This document shows, one piece after another, positions 8,238 to 14,118 of a stretch of 14,118 nucleotides of DNA. The DNA is from JBLIKP01 sp047635375 (GTDB lineage Bacteria; Bacteroidota; Bacteroidia; Sphingobacteriales; Sphingobacteriaceae). The position numbers were made by a program, and so were the translations under genes. Under the pieces are notes generated by a model. It saw only the letters and a program-made list of their open reading frames with translations. It was not told where the DNA came from and did no database searches. The number at the start of each line of letters is the position of its first letter. Position 1 is the first letter of the stretch. Where the stretch lies: assembly GCA_047635375.1 (NCBI GenBank), contig JBLIKP010000063.1, forward strand, positions 1 through 14,118. Direction: 5' to 3'.

Positions 8238-8269
8238 TAAATATAAACCATTGGATTTGGGTTTTCCAA
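8238..8269 (-). promoter_or_regulatory. Putative promoter of the TonB-dependent receptor operon
   Basis: On the minus strand TTG (8267-8269) is followed after 21 bp by TATATTTA (8238-8245), one mismatch from the Bacteroidota TAnnTTTG element. It lies in the 108-bp gap after pyrB and would give a leader of about 30 nt before the ATG at 8199. It supports transcription of the receptor independently of pyrRB. Confidence 0.5.
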
Positions 8270-8307
8270 TGAATTCAGGGAGTGTTTGTCAAATTTATGT
8301 GACGAAC

Positions 8308-9240
8308 TTACGCTGGTCTGTCTCCACCTGCAAGAAGGTAAAGAATGGCCATTCTAATGGCTACCCCGTTTTCAACTTGATTTAGGATAATACTTTGACC
8401 TGAATCTGCTACATCGCTGGTGATTTCGACTCCTCTGTTAATGGGGCCAGGATGCATGATGGTAATCTCCTTGTCCAAACTGTTCAGCAAGCCCTTATTC
8501 ACACCATAAAGCATTGAATATTCCCTTAAAGAAGGGAAGTATTTAGTGTCTTGACGTTCCATTTGAATTCTTAGCATATTTGCCACGTCGCACCAATTTA
8601 GGGCTTTTCGTAGGTCGTGCTCAACTTTCACCCCTAGAGTTTCAATGAATTTTGGGATTAATGTTGTAGGACCGCAAAGCATAACTTCAGCTCCAAGCTT
8701 TTGAAGGCAAAATATGTTACTAAGTGCAACACGAGAATGTTTGATGTCACCTACAATAACTACTTTTTTGCCAGCCACATCGCCAAATTTTTGTCGGATC
8801 GAAAATGCATCCAATAAAGCTTGAGTAGGGTGCTCGTGTGCTCCATCTCCAGCGTTTATTATATTTGCTTTTATATGTTTGCTTAGGAAAAGTGCCGAGC
8901 CAGGGTAGGGATGACGCATAACAACCATGTCGACCTTCATAGCAAGGATGTTGTTCACCGTGTCAATCAAAGTTTCCCCTTTGCTAACAGAGCTACTTGA
9001 AGCAGAGAAGTTTACTACATCGGCCGAAAGGCGTTTTTCAGCTAATTCGAAGGAAAGTTTTGTTCTTGTTGAATTCTCGAAGAAAAGATTGGCGATTGTA
9101 ATATCGCGCAGTGAGGGGACTTTTTTAATGGGACGATTGATAATTTCCTTGAAATTATCTGCTGTCTCAAAGATCAATTGAATGTCCTTTGGGGTTAAGT
9201 CTTTTATGCCAAGTAAATGCCTTACACTTAACTGTTCCAT
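8308..9240 (-). CDS. pyrB: Aspartate carbamoyltransferase catalytic subunit
   Basis: A 310-residue enzyme, the standard length. It joins carbamoyl phosphate and L-aspartate to N-carbamoyl-L-aspartate, the committed step of pyrimidine synthesis. Diagnostic motifs: FFENSTRTKLSFE (53-65, carbamoyl-phosphate loop with Ser57-Thr58-Arg59-Thr60), the SVSKGET loop with Lys87 (84-90), HEHPTQALLD (135-144), VGDIKHSRVALSN (163-175), and MHPGPINRGVEI (262-273). Start ATG 9240 gives the normal N-terminus (MEQLSVRHLLGI); the longer frame starting at 9261 lies inside pyrR. The ATG comes one base after the pyrR stop, so the pair is an operon with probable translational coupling. No regulatory subunit gene pyrI is next to it; the HPGPINRG form of the C-terminal motif is typical of enzymes working without PyrI. 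Confidence 0.97.
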   Translation of the reverse strand: MEQLSVRHLLGIKDLTPKDIQLIFETADNFKEIINRPIKKVPSLRDITIANLFFENSTRTKLSFELAEKRLSADVVNFSASSSSVSKGETLIDTVNNILAMKVDMVVMRHPYPGSALFLSKHIKANIINAGDGAHEHPTQALLDAFSIRQKFGDVAGKKVVIVGDIKHSRVALSNIFCLQKLGAEVMLCGPTTLIPKFIETLGVKVEHDLRKALNWCDVANMLRIQMERQDTKYFPSLREYSMLYGVNKGLLNSLDKEITIMHPGPINRGVEITSDVADSGQSIILNQVENGVAIRMAILYLLAGGDRPA

Positions 9241-9241
9241 C

Positions 9242-9790
9242 TTATTCTTCCTGTTTATCAATTAACCAAACGGCATCTTGTTCTTCAACTCCTTGCCAGG
9301 TAACTTTTACTTTTTCGGAGCTTATAGTGTCTACTTCAATCCCAATATAATCAGGTTCGATTGGCAGGTGACGACTGTATCGTCGGTCTACCAAGCACAT
9401 TAACTCAACTTTTCTTGGCCTTCCAAACGCAAGCATGGCATCTAAGCCTGCTCGTACTGTTCGACCGGTATATAACACATCGTCGATAAGAACCACGTTC
9501 TTATCTTCAATAATAAATTCAATTTTAGTTTTATTGGGCAATAGGGGGTTGCCCTTGCGGCGGAAATCGTCTCTGAAGAAGGTCACGTCTAACTCTCCAC
9601 AAGGAACATCAGTAACACCAAGGATTTGCTGTAAATCGTGTTTGATTCTTTTGGCAAGATAAATGCCTCGAGGCTGCATTCCAATAAGAACAGCATCCTT
9701 AAAATCGTCGTGATTTTCAATAAGCTGGTGGCACAATCTGTCGATTGTAACTTGAAATTTCTTACCGCCTAGGAGTAACTGCTTTTGCAT
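9242..9790 (-). CDS. pyrR: PyrR: pyrimidine operon regulator / uracil phosphoribosyltransferase
   Basis: A 182-residue PRTase-fold protein. PyrR senses UMP/UTP and in Bacillus binds pyr mRNA to cause attenuation; many homologues also convert uracil plus PRPP to UMP. Visible features: LIGMQPRGIYLAKRI (35-49), FFRDD (71-75), the PRPP-binding signature VVLIDDVLYTGRT (99-111) and VDRRYSRHLPIEPDY (134-148), all expected for PyrR. I chose ATG 9790 (MQKQLLLGGKKFQV) over the longer frame beginning with TTG at 9826, since that TTG coincides with the -33 element of the promoter and the ATG start matches the usual family length. The first gene of pyrR-pyrB, it is divergent from the DoxX-like gene. Because the promoter lies 6 bp before the start codon, there is little or no leader RNA for classical attenuation at this operon. 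Confidence 0.95.
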   Translation of the reverse strand: MQKQLLLGGKKFQVTIDRLCHQLIENHDDFKDAVLIGMQPRGIYLAKRIKHDLQQILGVTDVPCGELDVTFFRDDFRRKGNPLLPNKTKIEFIIEDKNVVLIDDVLYTGRTVRAGLDAMLAFGRPRKVELMCLVDRRYSRHLPIEPDYIGIEVDTISSEKVKVTWQGVEEQDAVWLIDKQEE

Positions 9791-9796
9791 TGAGTG

Positions 9797-9826
9797 CAAA
9801 TATAGGAAAGAATGAAGAATTAGCAA
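9797..9826 (-). promoter_or_regulatory. Bacteroidota-type promoter of pyrRB
   Basis: On the minus strand TTG (9824-9826), a 19-bp spacer, then TATATTTG (9797-9804) is a full match to the Bacteroidota consensus TTG-N19-TAnnTTTG. The -7 element ends 6 bp before the pyrR ATG at 9790, so transcription should start at or just before the start codon, giving a leaderless or near-leaderless mRNA. Confidence 0.7.
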
Positions 9827-9890
9827 TCTATGGAGACAATTTGATTAAATTCTTTAAGGATGTCTAAAATCAAGATTCACATTTCAATCG

Positions 9891-9898
9891 TATATTTA
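9891..9898 (+). promoter_or_regulatory. Possible -7 element of the DoxX-like gene
   Basis: TATATTTA differs from TAnnTTTG at the last base and ends 4 bp before ATG 9903, the same close arrangement as for pyrR and hemF. I find no clear TTG at the expected distance upstream, so this is weaker. Confidence 0.35.
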
Positions 9899-9902
9899 CC
9901 TT

Positions 9903-10259
9903 ATGATAAAGTTGATTTCCCTTTACCTAATGGCTGGGCTTTATATGGCAGCCGGAATTAATCACTTTGTAAACCCAAAACTTTACTTACGGATAATCCC
10001 CAGGATTCTTCCAAATCCTAAGATGATTAACATTTTGTCTGGGCTTGCAGAAATAATATTAGCCATAGGGCTTTTAATTCCAGCCACTCGGATTTACTCA
10101 GCTTGGGGGATTATTATTTTATTAATACTAATTTTTCCAGCCAACATTTACCATTTGACTTCTGCCAAGCTGGGAGTAGGGCTGCCCATTTGGATTCTTT
10201 GGTTAAGGCTCCCAATGCAGGGATTATTGATTTGGTGGGCATGGATTTATACCTGGTAA
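9903..10259 (+). CDS. DoxX-like small integral membrane protein
   Basis: A 118-residue, very hydrophobic protein with about four transmembrane segments (near 5-20, 43-62, 66-84 and 95-115). The pattern AGINHFVNPKLYLRIIPRILPNPKMINILSGLAEI (quoted here only as landmarks: AGINHFVNP at 17-25, IIPRILPNP at 31-39, SGLAEI at 46-51) and FPANIYHL (79-86) are typical of small DoxX-family proteins in Bacteroidota. The biochemical role of this group is not established; some relatives are linked to redox or sulfur metabolism. It is divergent from pyrR and ends one base before a degraded gene remnant, suggesting that the two once formed an operon. ATG 9903 fits the promoter-like element just upstream. Confidence 0.82.
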   Translation: MIKLISLYLMAGLYMAAGINHFVNPKLYLRIIPRILPNPKMINILSGLAEIILAIGLLIPATRIYSAWGIIILLILIFPANIYHLTSAKLGVGLPIWILWLRLPMQGLLIWWAWIYTW

Positions 10260-10260
10260 T

Positions 10261-10470
10261 ATGAAAATTTATATTAAAAAGATGGTTTGTGATCGTTTTC
10301 ATTACTGCGGTGAGATTAGAGGCTCAGAAGCTAGGATTACGAGCAACGCAGGTAAATTTGGGAAAAATTGAAGTTAAAAATGAGCTTGGTTTTAAGAAAA
10401 TTAAAGGATCCCATAGCTCACTAAAGGCTTAGGGGTCGAAAGGCGCTCGAGGAATAAATCAAGGTTTTGT
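10261..10470 (+). pseudogene. Remnant of the N-terminal (HMA-like) domain of an AraC-type regulator
   Basis: ATG at 10261 gives MKIYIKKMVCDR, then a frameshift at about 10297-10300 moves the reading to the frame starting at 10301, giving ITAVRLEAQKLGLRA (10301-10345) and then QVNLGKIEVKNELGFKKIKG up to 10408. LKA then meets a TAG at 10430, and after a further apparent one-base loss (10436-10438) the text continues FERRSRNKSRF. In intact Bacteroidota proteins the equivalent order is roughly 'MKIYIKNMVCDRC...V..EL.KLGL....V.LGE.......L..LN.ALK.LGFEL.DDKKSRL', an N-terminal domain placed before an AraC-type DNA-binding domain. The second Cys of the MVCxRC motif is lost at the frameshift, and no helix-turn-helix part follows, as the kinase gene begins (3' end) at 10471. 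It starts one base after the DoxX-like gene stop. The match to the AraC-linked domain is from memory of the family. Confidence 0.68.
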
Positions 10471-11370
10471 TTAAATACCTTTTTCAAAAATACCTTGTAA
10501 ACGGTCTTTTCTTATTTTGAAATTGAATAAAGTTCCGGTGTTTTCGGAAGATTCAATTTTTATATCTCCACCATGTTTGAAAATTATTTTTTGAACAATA
10601 CTTAGCCCGATCCCAGAGGTGCTTCTGTTTTTCTCAGGCTTAGTGGTATAGAATATTTTAAAAATTTTATCCTGGTTTTCTTTGGGTATTCCTGGACCAT
10701 TATCTTTGATTGAAAAGTGCTGGTAAAAATCGTCCTCAAAACCTGAAACTTTTATTTTAACTACATCTTTATCGTTGTGATTTATGGCATTTGAGATTAA
10801 ATTTTGAAATACCTGATAAGCCGGAATTTGTCCCATGTTTATATCGGGAGTATTTAGGGAGAGAGATATTTGAAAATCCTTTTCTGATAAAATGGCAACT
10901 TCTATTTCTTTAAGGATAGTTTTTATTGGGACTACTTCTCTATCGTAATCTTGAATTTGGCTGCGTGAATATTCAATAATCCCAGAAATTAGACCTTCCA
11001 TTTTGTAGACTCTGGATTTCATTAACTCAAAATGACTAGGAATATCTTCGACTTTCCCATCCTTAATATCTTGTTCAATAAATTCAGTAATATTTATTAT
11101 TCCTCGTAAGGGAGCTTTTAAGTCGTGCCCAAGGATATAGCCAAGTTGATCCAAATCATTTACCATGGTTGTCAACTCCTGCTCAGTTTGTTCAAGGCGT
11201 TGTTTACTTACCATAGTAGATTGAAGTAAATCGGCGAAGATATTTAATCCTAAAACTAGTTCGTCAAAGGAGTCGTTGAGTTCAGAAGGTAATCCTCTTG
11301 GTTTTAAATTTCCTGCCGACCATTCTAAGATTAAATCTTTTAAGGAATTTAAGCGATTTTCGTCAATCAT
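10471..11370 (-). CDS. Soluble sensor histidine kinase
   Basis: A 299-residue cytosolic kinase without signal peptide or membrane segments. Residues 1-50 resemble a HAMP-like helical segment (SAGNLKPRGLPSELNDSFDE, then LVLGLNIFADLL), followed by a coiled-coil-like helix (about 55-76). The HisKA H-box is LGYILGHDLKAPLRG with the phospho-accepting His at 82. The HATPase_c domain shows N-box QVFQNLISNAINHND (186-200), G1 box DNGPGIP (223-229), F-box IFKIFY (236-241) and G2 box SGIGLSIV (252-259), so ATP binding and autophosphorylation look intact. No response regulator or receiver domain is linked. ATG 11370 overlaps the end of the upstream STAS-like gene by 8 bp, implying translational coupling. 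The input may therefore come from those proteins rather than from a domain of its own; that is inference. Confidence 0.92.
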   Translation of the reverse strand: MIDENRLNSLKDLILEWSAGNLKPRGLPSELNDSFDELVLGLNIFADLLQSTMVSKQRLEQTEQELTTMVNDLDQLGYILGHDLKAPLRGIINITEFIEQDIKDGKVEDIPSHFELMKSRVYKMEGLISGIIEYSRSQIQDYDREVVPIKTILKEIEVAILSEKDFQISLSLNTPDINMGQIPAYQVFQNLISNAINHNDKDVVKIKVSGFEDDFYQHFSIKDNGPGIPKENQDKIFKIFYTTKPEKNRSTSGIGLSIVQKIIFKHGGDIKIESSENTGTLFNFKIRKDRLQGIFEKGI

Positions 11371-11752
11371 TTTTAAATGTTTTGGCCCATTTTATTGCAC
11401 TTTGTTCATCACTAAATAATTTCATTGGTAGTTTATTATTCTTAAAATTAAGGAAAAAATTTCCAAGTAATTTTTGAATAAAGGTAGTAGAGACTAATGC
11501 TGCGCATGAGGCTAAAGCGGGGACGGTACTATAAAATTTACGTGCCTCTAAGGAATAGCCTTGTTGGGAAAGGTGATGAATCATTGGGTAGGTTTTACCT
11601 TCTACAAAATTTTGGAGATGTTTCCAGTTTTCCATGGCTTCCTCAAGTGATTCTTCCCCTTTGAAAACACTGTTACGCTTGGTTATCACAATTCCGTCGT
11701 CAGTTAGGACCACGTGATGAGTTTTGGTAAAGATTTCCTTAATTATTTCCAT
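11363..11752 (-). CDS. STAS/SpoIIAA-like (DUF7793-like) protein, copy 2
   Basis: A 129-residue soluble protein, paralogous to the gene upstream. Shared blocks are IIKE-FT near the start, DGI--TK (19-26), YPM then EARKFYS, a cysteine followed by FIQK-LGNFFLNF, and LFS-E--A-KWA--F at the end. The block 'lGNFFL ... LFsdE..A.kWa' resembles small SpoIIAA/STAS-like proteins annotated DUF7793 in Bacteroidota. STAS-fold proteins commonly work as phosphorylation-controlled anti-anti-sigma factors or switches, but this group has no proven function known to me. The gene is 29 bp after copy 1 and its stop overlaps the kinase start (shared ATGATTGA), tying it tightly to the kinase. The kinase-partner role is inferred from context. 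Confidence 0.75.
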   Translation of the reverse strand: MEIIKEIFTKTHHVVLTDDGIVITKRNSVFKGEESLEEAMENWKHLQNFVEGKTYPMIHHLSQQGYSLEARKFYSTVPALASCAALVSTTFIQKLLGNFFLNFKNNKLPMKLFSDEQSAIKWAKTFKND

Positions 11753-11781
11753 TATTTTTACTGGCTAAGTCAGAATCTTAT

Positions 11782-12180
11782 TTAATTATCGTTTTCTTTT
11801 ATAAAAGCCCCTGCCCACTTAAATGCATCTTCTTCGCTGGAGAAAAGTCTTAATGGGATTTGTAGTTTATTAAAATTTAGAAAAAAATTCCCAAGGATTT
11901 TTTGAATAAAAGAGTAAGTAATCATTGCAGAGCACAAACCCAATGGTTTGTGGTTACTATAAAATTTCCTTGCTTCATTTGATACCGAGTAATAGGGTAA
12001 ATAATTCACCATTGGATAATTTTTTTCACCCATAAACTTTTCAATGGCAATCATATTTTCTTTTGCCAATTCCAATTCCGAAGAATTTTCAGGCAGCGCC
12101 AAAGTTTTTGTTACAATAATGCCATCAGCCCTTAAATAAATATGAAGATTTTGGGTAAATGTTTCCTTAATTAATTTCAT
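11782..12180 (-). CDS. STAS/SpoIIAA-like (DUF7793-like) protein, copy 1
   Basis: A 132-residue soluble protein, first gene of the two-paralogue plus kinase cluster. It aligns with copy 2 from end to end: KLIKETFTQN matches EIIKEIFTKT, EARKFYS is identical, FIQKILGNFFLNF differs at one position from copy 2, and LFSSEEDAFKWAGAF matches LFSDEQSAIKWAKTF. I place the start at ATG 12180 (MKLIKETF), not 12198, because that lines up exactly with the start of copy 2 and leaves the whole hairpin at 12198-12236 outside the gene. The divergence between the copies (most positions outside the blocks differ) argues for an old duplication with separate roles. Function unknown; context suggests signalling with the kinase. 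Confidence 0.73.
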   Translation of the reverse strand: MKLIKETFTQNLHIYLRADGIIVTKTLALPENSSELELAKENMIAIEKFMGEKNYPMVNYLPYYSVSNEARKFYSNHKPLGLCSAMITYSFIQKILGNFFLNFNKLQIPLRLFSSEEDAFKWAGAFIKENDN

Positions 12181-12197
12181 AAAAAATAGGGTTGTCA

Positions 12198-12236
12198 CAA
12201 TGCCTAATCACTGTTAAAAACAGTGATTAGGCATTG
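12198..12236 (-). terminator. Perfect 18-bp hairpin between lipoprotein gene and STAS-like cluster
   Basis: The arm CAATGCCTAATCACTGTT (12198-12215) and its exact complement (12219-12236) flank a 3-base loop. It begins 16 bp after the lipoprotein stop and ends 17 bp before the STAS-like copy 1 start, both on the minus strand. A terminator for the lipoprotein transcript is the simplest reading, but no U-run follows directly on either strand (the nearest T run, 12181-12186, is 11 bp further and touches the start codon). An attenuator or protein-binding palindrome for the downstream cluster is possible. Confidence 0.5.
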
Positions 12237-12252
12237 ATTGGTAAGGAGTCAC

Positions 12253-12666
12253 TTACATTGGATGGCAATGAAACGGGATTAATAAGGATTCGTTTTCCTC
12301 ATCGTTGTCGTCTTTTTCTTCATTCTCATCGTCATCGGCGAAAGCCATAAAAAGCATGTCGCTATGTGCATTTACATCATTTATCCAAAAGGTATCTATG
12401 AAAAATGATTTAGAAATGTTTGAATTGGATAATTGAAAAACAATACTATCGTTGGCTGATGAGTTTTTTATTTCAATATGGAAGCCGTTTAAATCCTCTA
12501 GTGAAGTAATGGTTCCTTGGATGAAAATAGTGTCTCCAAGGGGGTATTCTGTCCCTGCCTTAATTGAGGGAATATTGTAATTTGTATCGTCTTCATTATT
12601 TTCTTTTTCGCATCCAAAGAAGGAAACCGAAACCAGGGTCAAAATAATAAAATTTAATTTAAACAT
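12253..12666 (-). CDS. Lipoprotein with acidic run and His/Cys C-terminus, unknown function
   Basis: A 137-residue protein with a lipoprotein signal (MFKLNFIILTLVSVSFFGC, lipidated Cys at 19), so an envelope protein. The mature part has an Asp/Glu/Asn linker, then a beta-sandwich-like stretch (AGTEYPLGDTIFIQGTI, LNGFHIEIKNSS, SIVFQLS), reminiscent of small Bacteroidota lipoproteins of the DUF4625 type, though I am not certain of that family. Near the end there is an extremely acidic run (FADDDENEEKDDNDEENE), followed by LLIPFHCHPM. The acidic cluster and HCH end could bind cations such as Cu or Ca; this is inference. It lies between the S1 terminator upstream and the 18-bp hairpin downstream, so it is probably a single-gene transcript. 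I see no convincing consensus promoter in its short upstream gap. Confidence 0.75.
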   Translation of the reverse strand: MFKLNFIILTLVSVSFFGCEKENNEDDTNYNIPSIKAGTEYPLGDTIFIQGTITSLEDLNGFHIEIKNSSANDSIVFQLSNSNISKSFFIDTFWINDVNAHSDMLFMAFADDDENEEKDDNDEENESLLIPFHCHPM

Positions 12667-12694
12667 TATACAGTATTTGATCGGGATAAAAATG

Positions 12695-12730
12695 AAAAAA
12701 AAATCCCGTTAATCGATGATTAACGGGATT
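12695..12730 (-). terminator. Intrinsic terminator of rpsA
   Basis: On the minus strand a perfect 13-bp stem (arms 12718-12730 and 12702-12714, loop of 3 bases at 12715-12717) is followed directly by a run of T (complement of nine A at 12695-12703, two of them in the stem). It starts 26 bp after the rpsA stop. This is a canonical rho-independent terminator and separates rpsA from the lipoprotein gene. Confidence 0.9.
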
Positions 12731-12756
12731 AATTTATTTGAAGTTAAATCTAATGA

Positions 12757-14118
12757 TTAGTCTTCTTTTGTTTCAGCATCAGCAGCGTCGTCCTTTTTCT
12801 CAGCTTTTTTAACTGGAGCAGGCTTAACGACCTTCTTTTCAGAAGTTTCTAATGAGCTTTTAAGAGCTGAAAGAACGTCTAAGTCTCCAAGAGTGGTTTT
12901 CTCTACAGAATCTTTAACTTTTTTCACAGATTTCTTAGCAGCAGCAGCAGTTTTCTTCTTCTCGCCTTTTTCTGCCTCAACAACCATTGCTAGGTCGTCT
13001 TGGTGGATACGGCTATGAGAGATAAGAATACGCTTGCTTTCTTTGTTGAACTCGATTACTTTGAAGTCACCTTTTTCATCAATCTTCATCTTATCGCCAT
13101 TTTCTTTAACAACGTGTTTGATAGGAGAGAATCCTTCAACACCGTAAGGAAGAGAAATGATAGCACCTTTATCAGTGATTTTGGTGATAGTTCCTTCGTG
13201 AACAGAGTTTACATAGAATACAGTCTCGAAAGTATCCCAAGGGTTTTCTTCAAGTTGCTTATGTCCTAGGCTTAGACGACGATTTTCAAGGTCGATTTCT
13301 AAGATTGAAACTTGTAGTTCAGCACCCATTTCAGTGAATTCTTTCGGGTGGTTGATTTTCTTAGTCCAAGAAAGGTCAGAGATGTGGATTAATCCGTCAA
13401 CTCCTTCTTCAATTTCTACGAATACACCGAAGTTAGTCATGTTACGAACTTTCGCAGTATGGCTTGATGCAACTGGGTATTTACCTTCGATAGTTTCCCA
13501 TGGATCAGTTTTCAATTGCTTGATACCAAGAGACATTTTGCGGTCTTCACGGTCGATAGTTAAAACAACAGCTTCAACTTCGTCGCTTAACTTCATGAAC
13601 TCTTCTGGAGTACGTAGGTGTTGAGACCAAGACATTTCAGAAACGTGGATAAGTCCTTCTACGCCTGGAGCAATCTCGATGAAAGCACCGTAGTCGGCGA
13701 TATTAACAACCTTACCTTTAACAGAGGTACCGATTTCGATATCTTTGCTAAGAGCTTCCCAAGGGTGCTCAGTAAGTTGCTTAAGACCAAGTGCGATACG
13801 ACGTTTTTCATCATCGAAATCAAGCACAACAACGTTGATTTTTTGATCCAATTCCAATATTTCAGATGGATGATCGATACGACCCCAAGAAATATCAGTA
13901 ATGTGAAGTAATCCATCAACACCACCAAGGTCGATAAACACACCAAAGTCGGTGATGTTTTTAACAGTACCTTCAAGAACCTGACCTTTTTCAAGTTTGG
14001 CCATGATCTCTTGTTTTTGGCTTTCAAGATCGTCTTCGATAAGTATTTTGTGAGATACTACAACGTTTTTGAATTCGTGGTTGATTTTTACCACTTTGAA
14101 TTCCATAGTTTTACCTAC
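12757..14118 (-). CDS. rpsA: 30S ribosomal protein S1 (5' end outside window)
   Basis: The frame is open to the right edge (VGKT precedes the Met at 14106), so this is the C-terminal 453 residues of a longer protein; VGKTMEFKVVKIN matches the inside of Bacteroidota S1, not its start. Four S1 RNA-binding domains are visible, in the numbering from Met 14106: about 40-111 (EGTVKNITDFGVFIDLGGVDG), 126-198 (GKVVNIADYGAFIEI), 213-285 (AKVRNMTNFGVFVEI) and a more divergent one at 300-366 (GTITKITDKGAIISLPYGVEG). Each of the first three ends in the family phrase R-I/M/L-S/A-LG-KQL. S1 binds mRNA and helps load it onto the 30S subunit, important in a phylum with few Shine-Dalgarno sequences. After residue 366 comes a Lys/Ala/Glu-rich, low-complexity tail (about 380-449) with no S1 motif. 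Ends at a strong terminator. Confidence 0.96.
   Translation of the reverse strand, partial: VGKTMEFKVVKINHEFKNVVVSHKILIEDDLESQKQEIMAKLEKGQVLEGTVKNITDFGVFIDLGGVDGLLHITDISWGRIDHPSEILELDQKINVVVLDFDDEKRRIALGLKQLTEHPWEALSKDIEIGTSVKGKVVNIADYGAFIEIAPGVEGLIHVSEMSWSQHLRTPEEFMKLSDEVEAVVLTIDREDRKMSLGIKQLKTDPWETIEGKYPVASSHTAKVRNMTNFGVFVEIEEGVDGLIHISDLSWTKKINHPKEFTEMGAELQVSILEIDLENRRLSLGHKQLEENPWDTFETVFYVNSVHEGTITKITDKGAIISLPYGVEGFSPIKHVVKENGDKMKIDEKGDFKVIEFNKESKRILISHSRIHQDDLAMVVEAEKGEKKKTAAAAKKSVKKVKDSVEKTTLGDLDVLSALKSSLETSEKKVVKPAPVKKAEKKDDAADAETKED

Noticed and set aside
9241..9261. Longer pyrB start at 9261
   Set aside because: It overlaps pyrR and adds residues not expected for ATCase; ATG 9240 gives the normal N-terminus one base after the pyrR stop.
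9791..9826. Longer pyrR start at TTG 9826
   Set aside because: The extra 12 residues would be encoded by the promoter itself, and PyrR proteins are normally about 180 residues starting near QKQ-LL.
14106..14118. Met at 14106 as the true start of the S1 protein
   Set aside because: The upstream codons VGKT are in frame and match the inside of Bacteroidota S1, which is also considerably longer than this fragment, so the gene runs off the edge.
1..14118. Defence system, phage, transposon or CRISPR locus
   Set aside because: No transposase, integrase, Cas, restriction or toxin-antitoxin signature and no spaced repeat array is seen; the helicase is a general Pif1-like type without defence partners.

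Overview
The window reads as AT-rich chromosomal DNA from an aerobic member of the Bacteroidota, probably Flavobacteriales-like. Supporting signs are Bacteroidota-type promoters (TAnnTTTG with an upstream TTG), a lack of obvious Shine-Dalgarno sequences, an outer-membrane TonB-dependent receptor with an N-terminal carboxypeptidase-regulatory-like domain, a multi-domain ribosomal protein S1, and oxygen-dependent HemF. Most of the window is ordinary housekeeping sequence. There is no insertion sequence, CRISPR array, tRNA or rRNA that I can see.

Layout, left to right. (1) 1-237 is the 3' end of a PLP-dependent (group II) decarboxylase, then about 165 bp without a gene. (2) 403-1209 is a secreted, beta-rich, glycine-rich protein gene interrupted by two opposite frameshifts. 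(3) 1246-1692 (-) is a small lipoprotein, divergent from a Pif1-like helicase (1810-3495, +), which is followed by hemF (3559-4461, +). (4) A minus-strand run holds a TonB-dependent receptor, a DUF4442 hotdog protein and an MscS channel (8199 down to 4458). The mscS end overlaps the hemF end by 4 bp. (5) pyrR-pyrB (9790 down to 8308, -) is a tight pyrimidine operon with a very good promoter placed almost on the pyrR start codon. (6) A small DoxX-like membrane protein (+) is followed one base later by a decayed remnant of a regulator N-terminal domain (10261-10470). (7) A minus-strand signalling cluster has two paralogous small STAS/SpoIIAA-like (DUF7793-like) proteins, then a soluble histidine kinase whose start overlaps the second paralogue by 8 bp. 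An 18-bp perfect hairpin lies just upstream of the cluster. (8) A lipoprotein with an acidic run and a His/Cys C-terminus follows, then a textbook intrinsic terminator, then ribosomal protein S1 (rpsA), whose 5' end runs off the right edge.

Functional themes are pyrimidine synthesis and its control, heme synthesis, envelope functions (receptor, channel, lipoproteins, DoxX protein), DNA maintenance (helicase) and translation (S1). The least explained locus is the STAS-like pair plus kinase at 10471-12180. It looks like a compact cytosolic signalling module with no linked response regulator, and it is my best candidate for an undescribed system. Two gene relics (403-1209 and 10261-10470) show local gene decay or, for the first, possible recoding or sequencing error.
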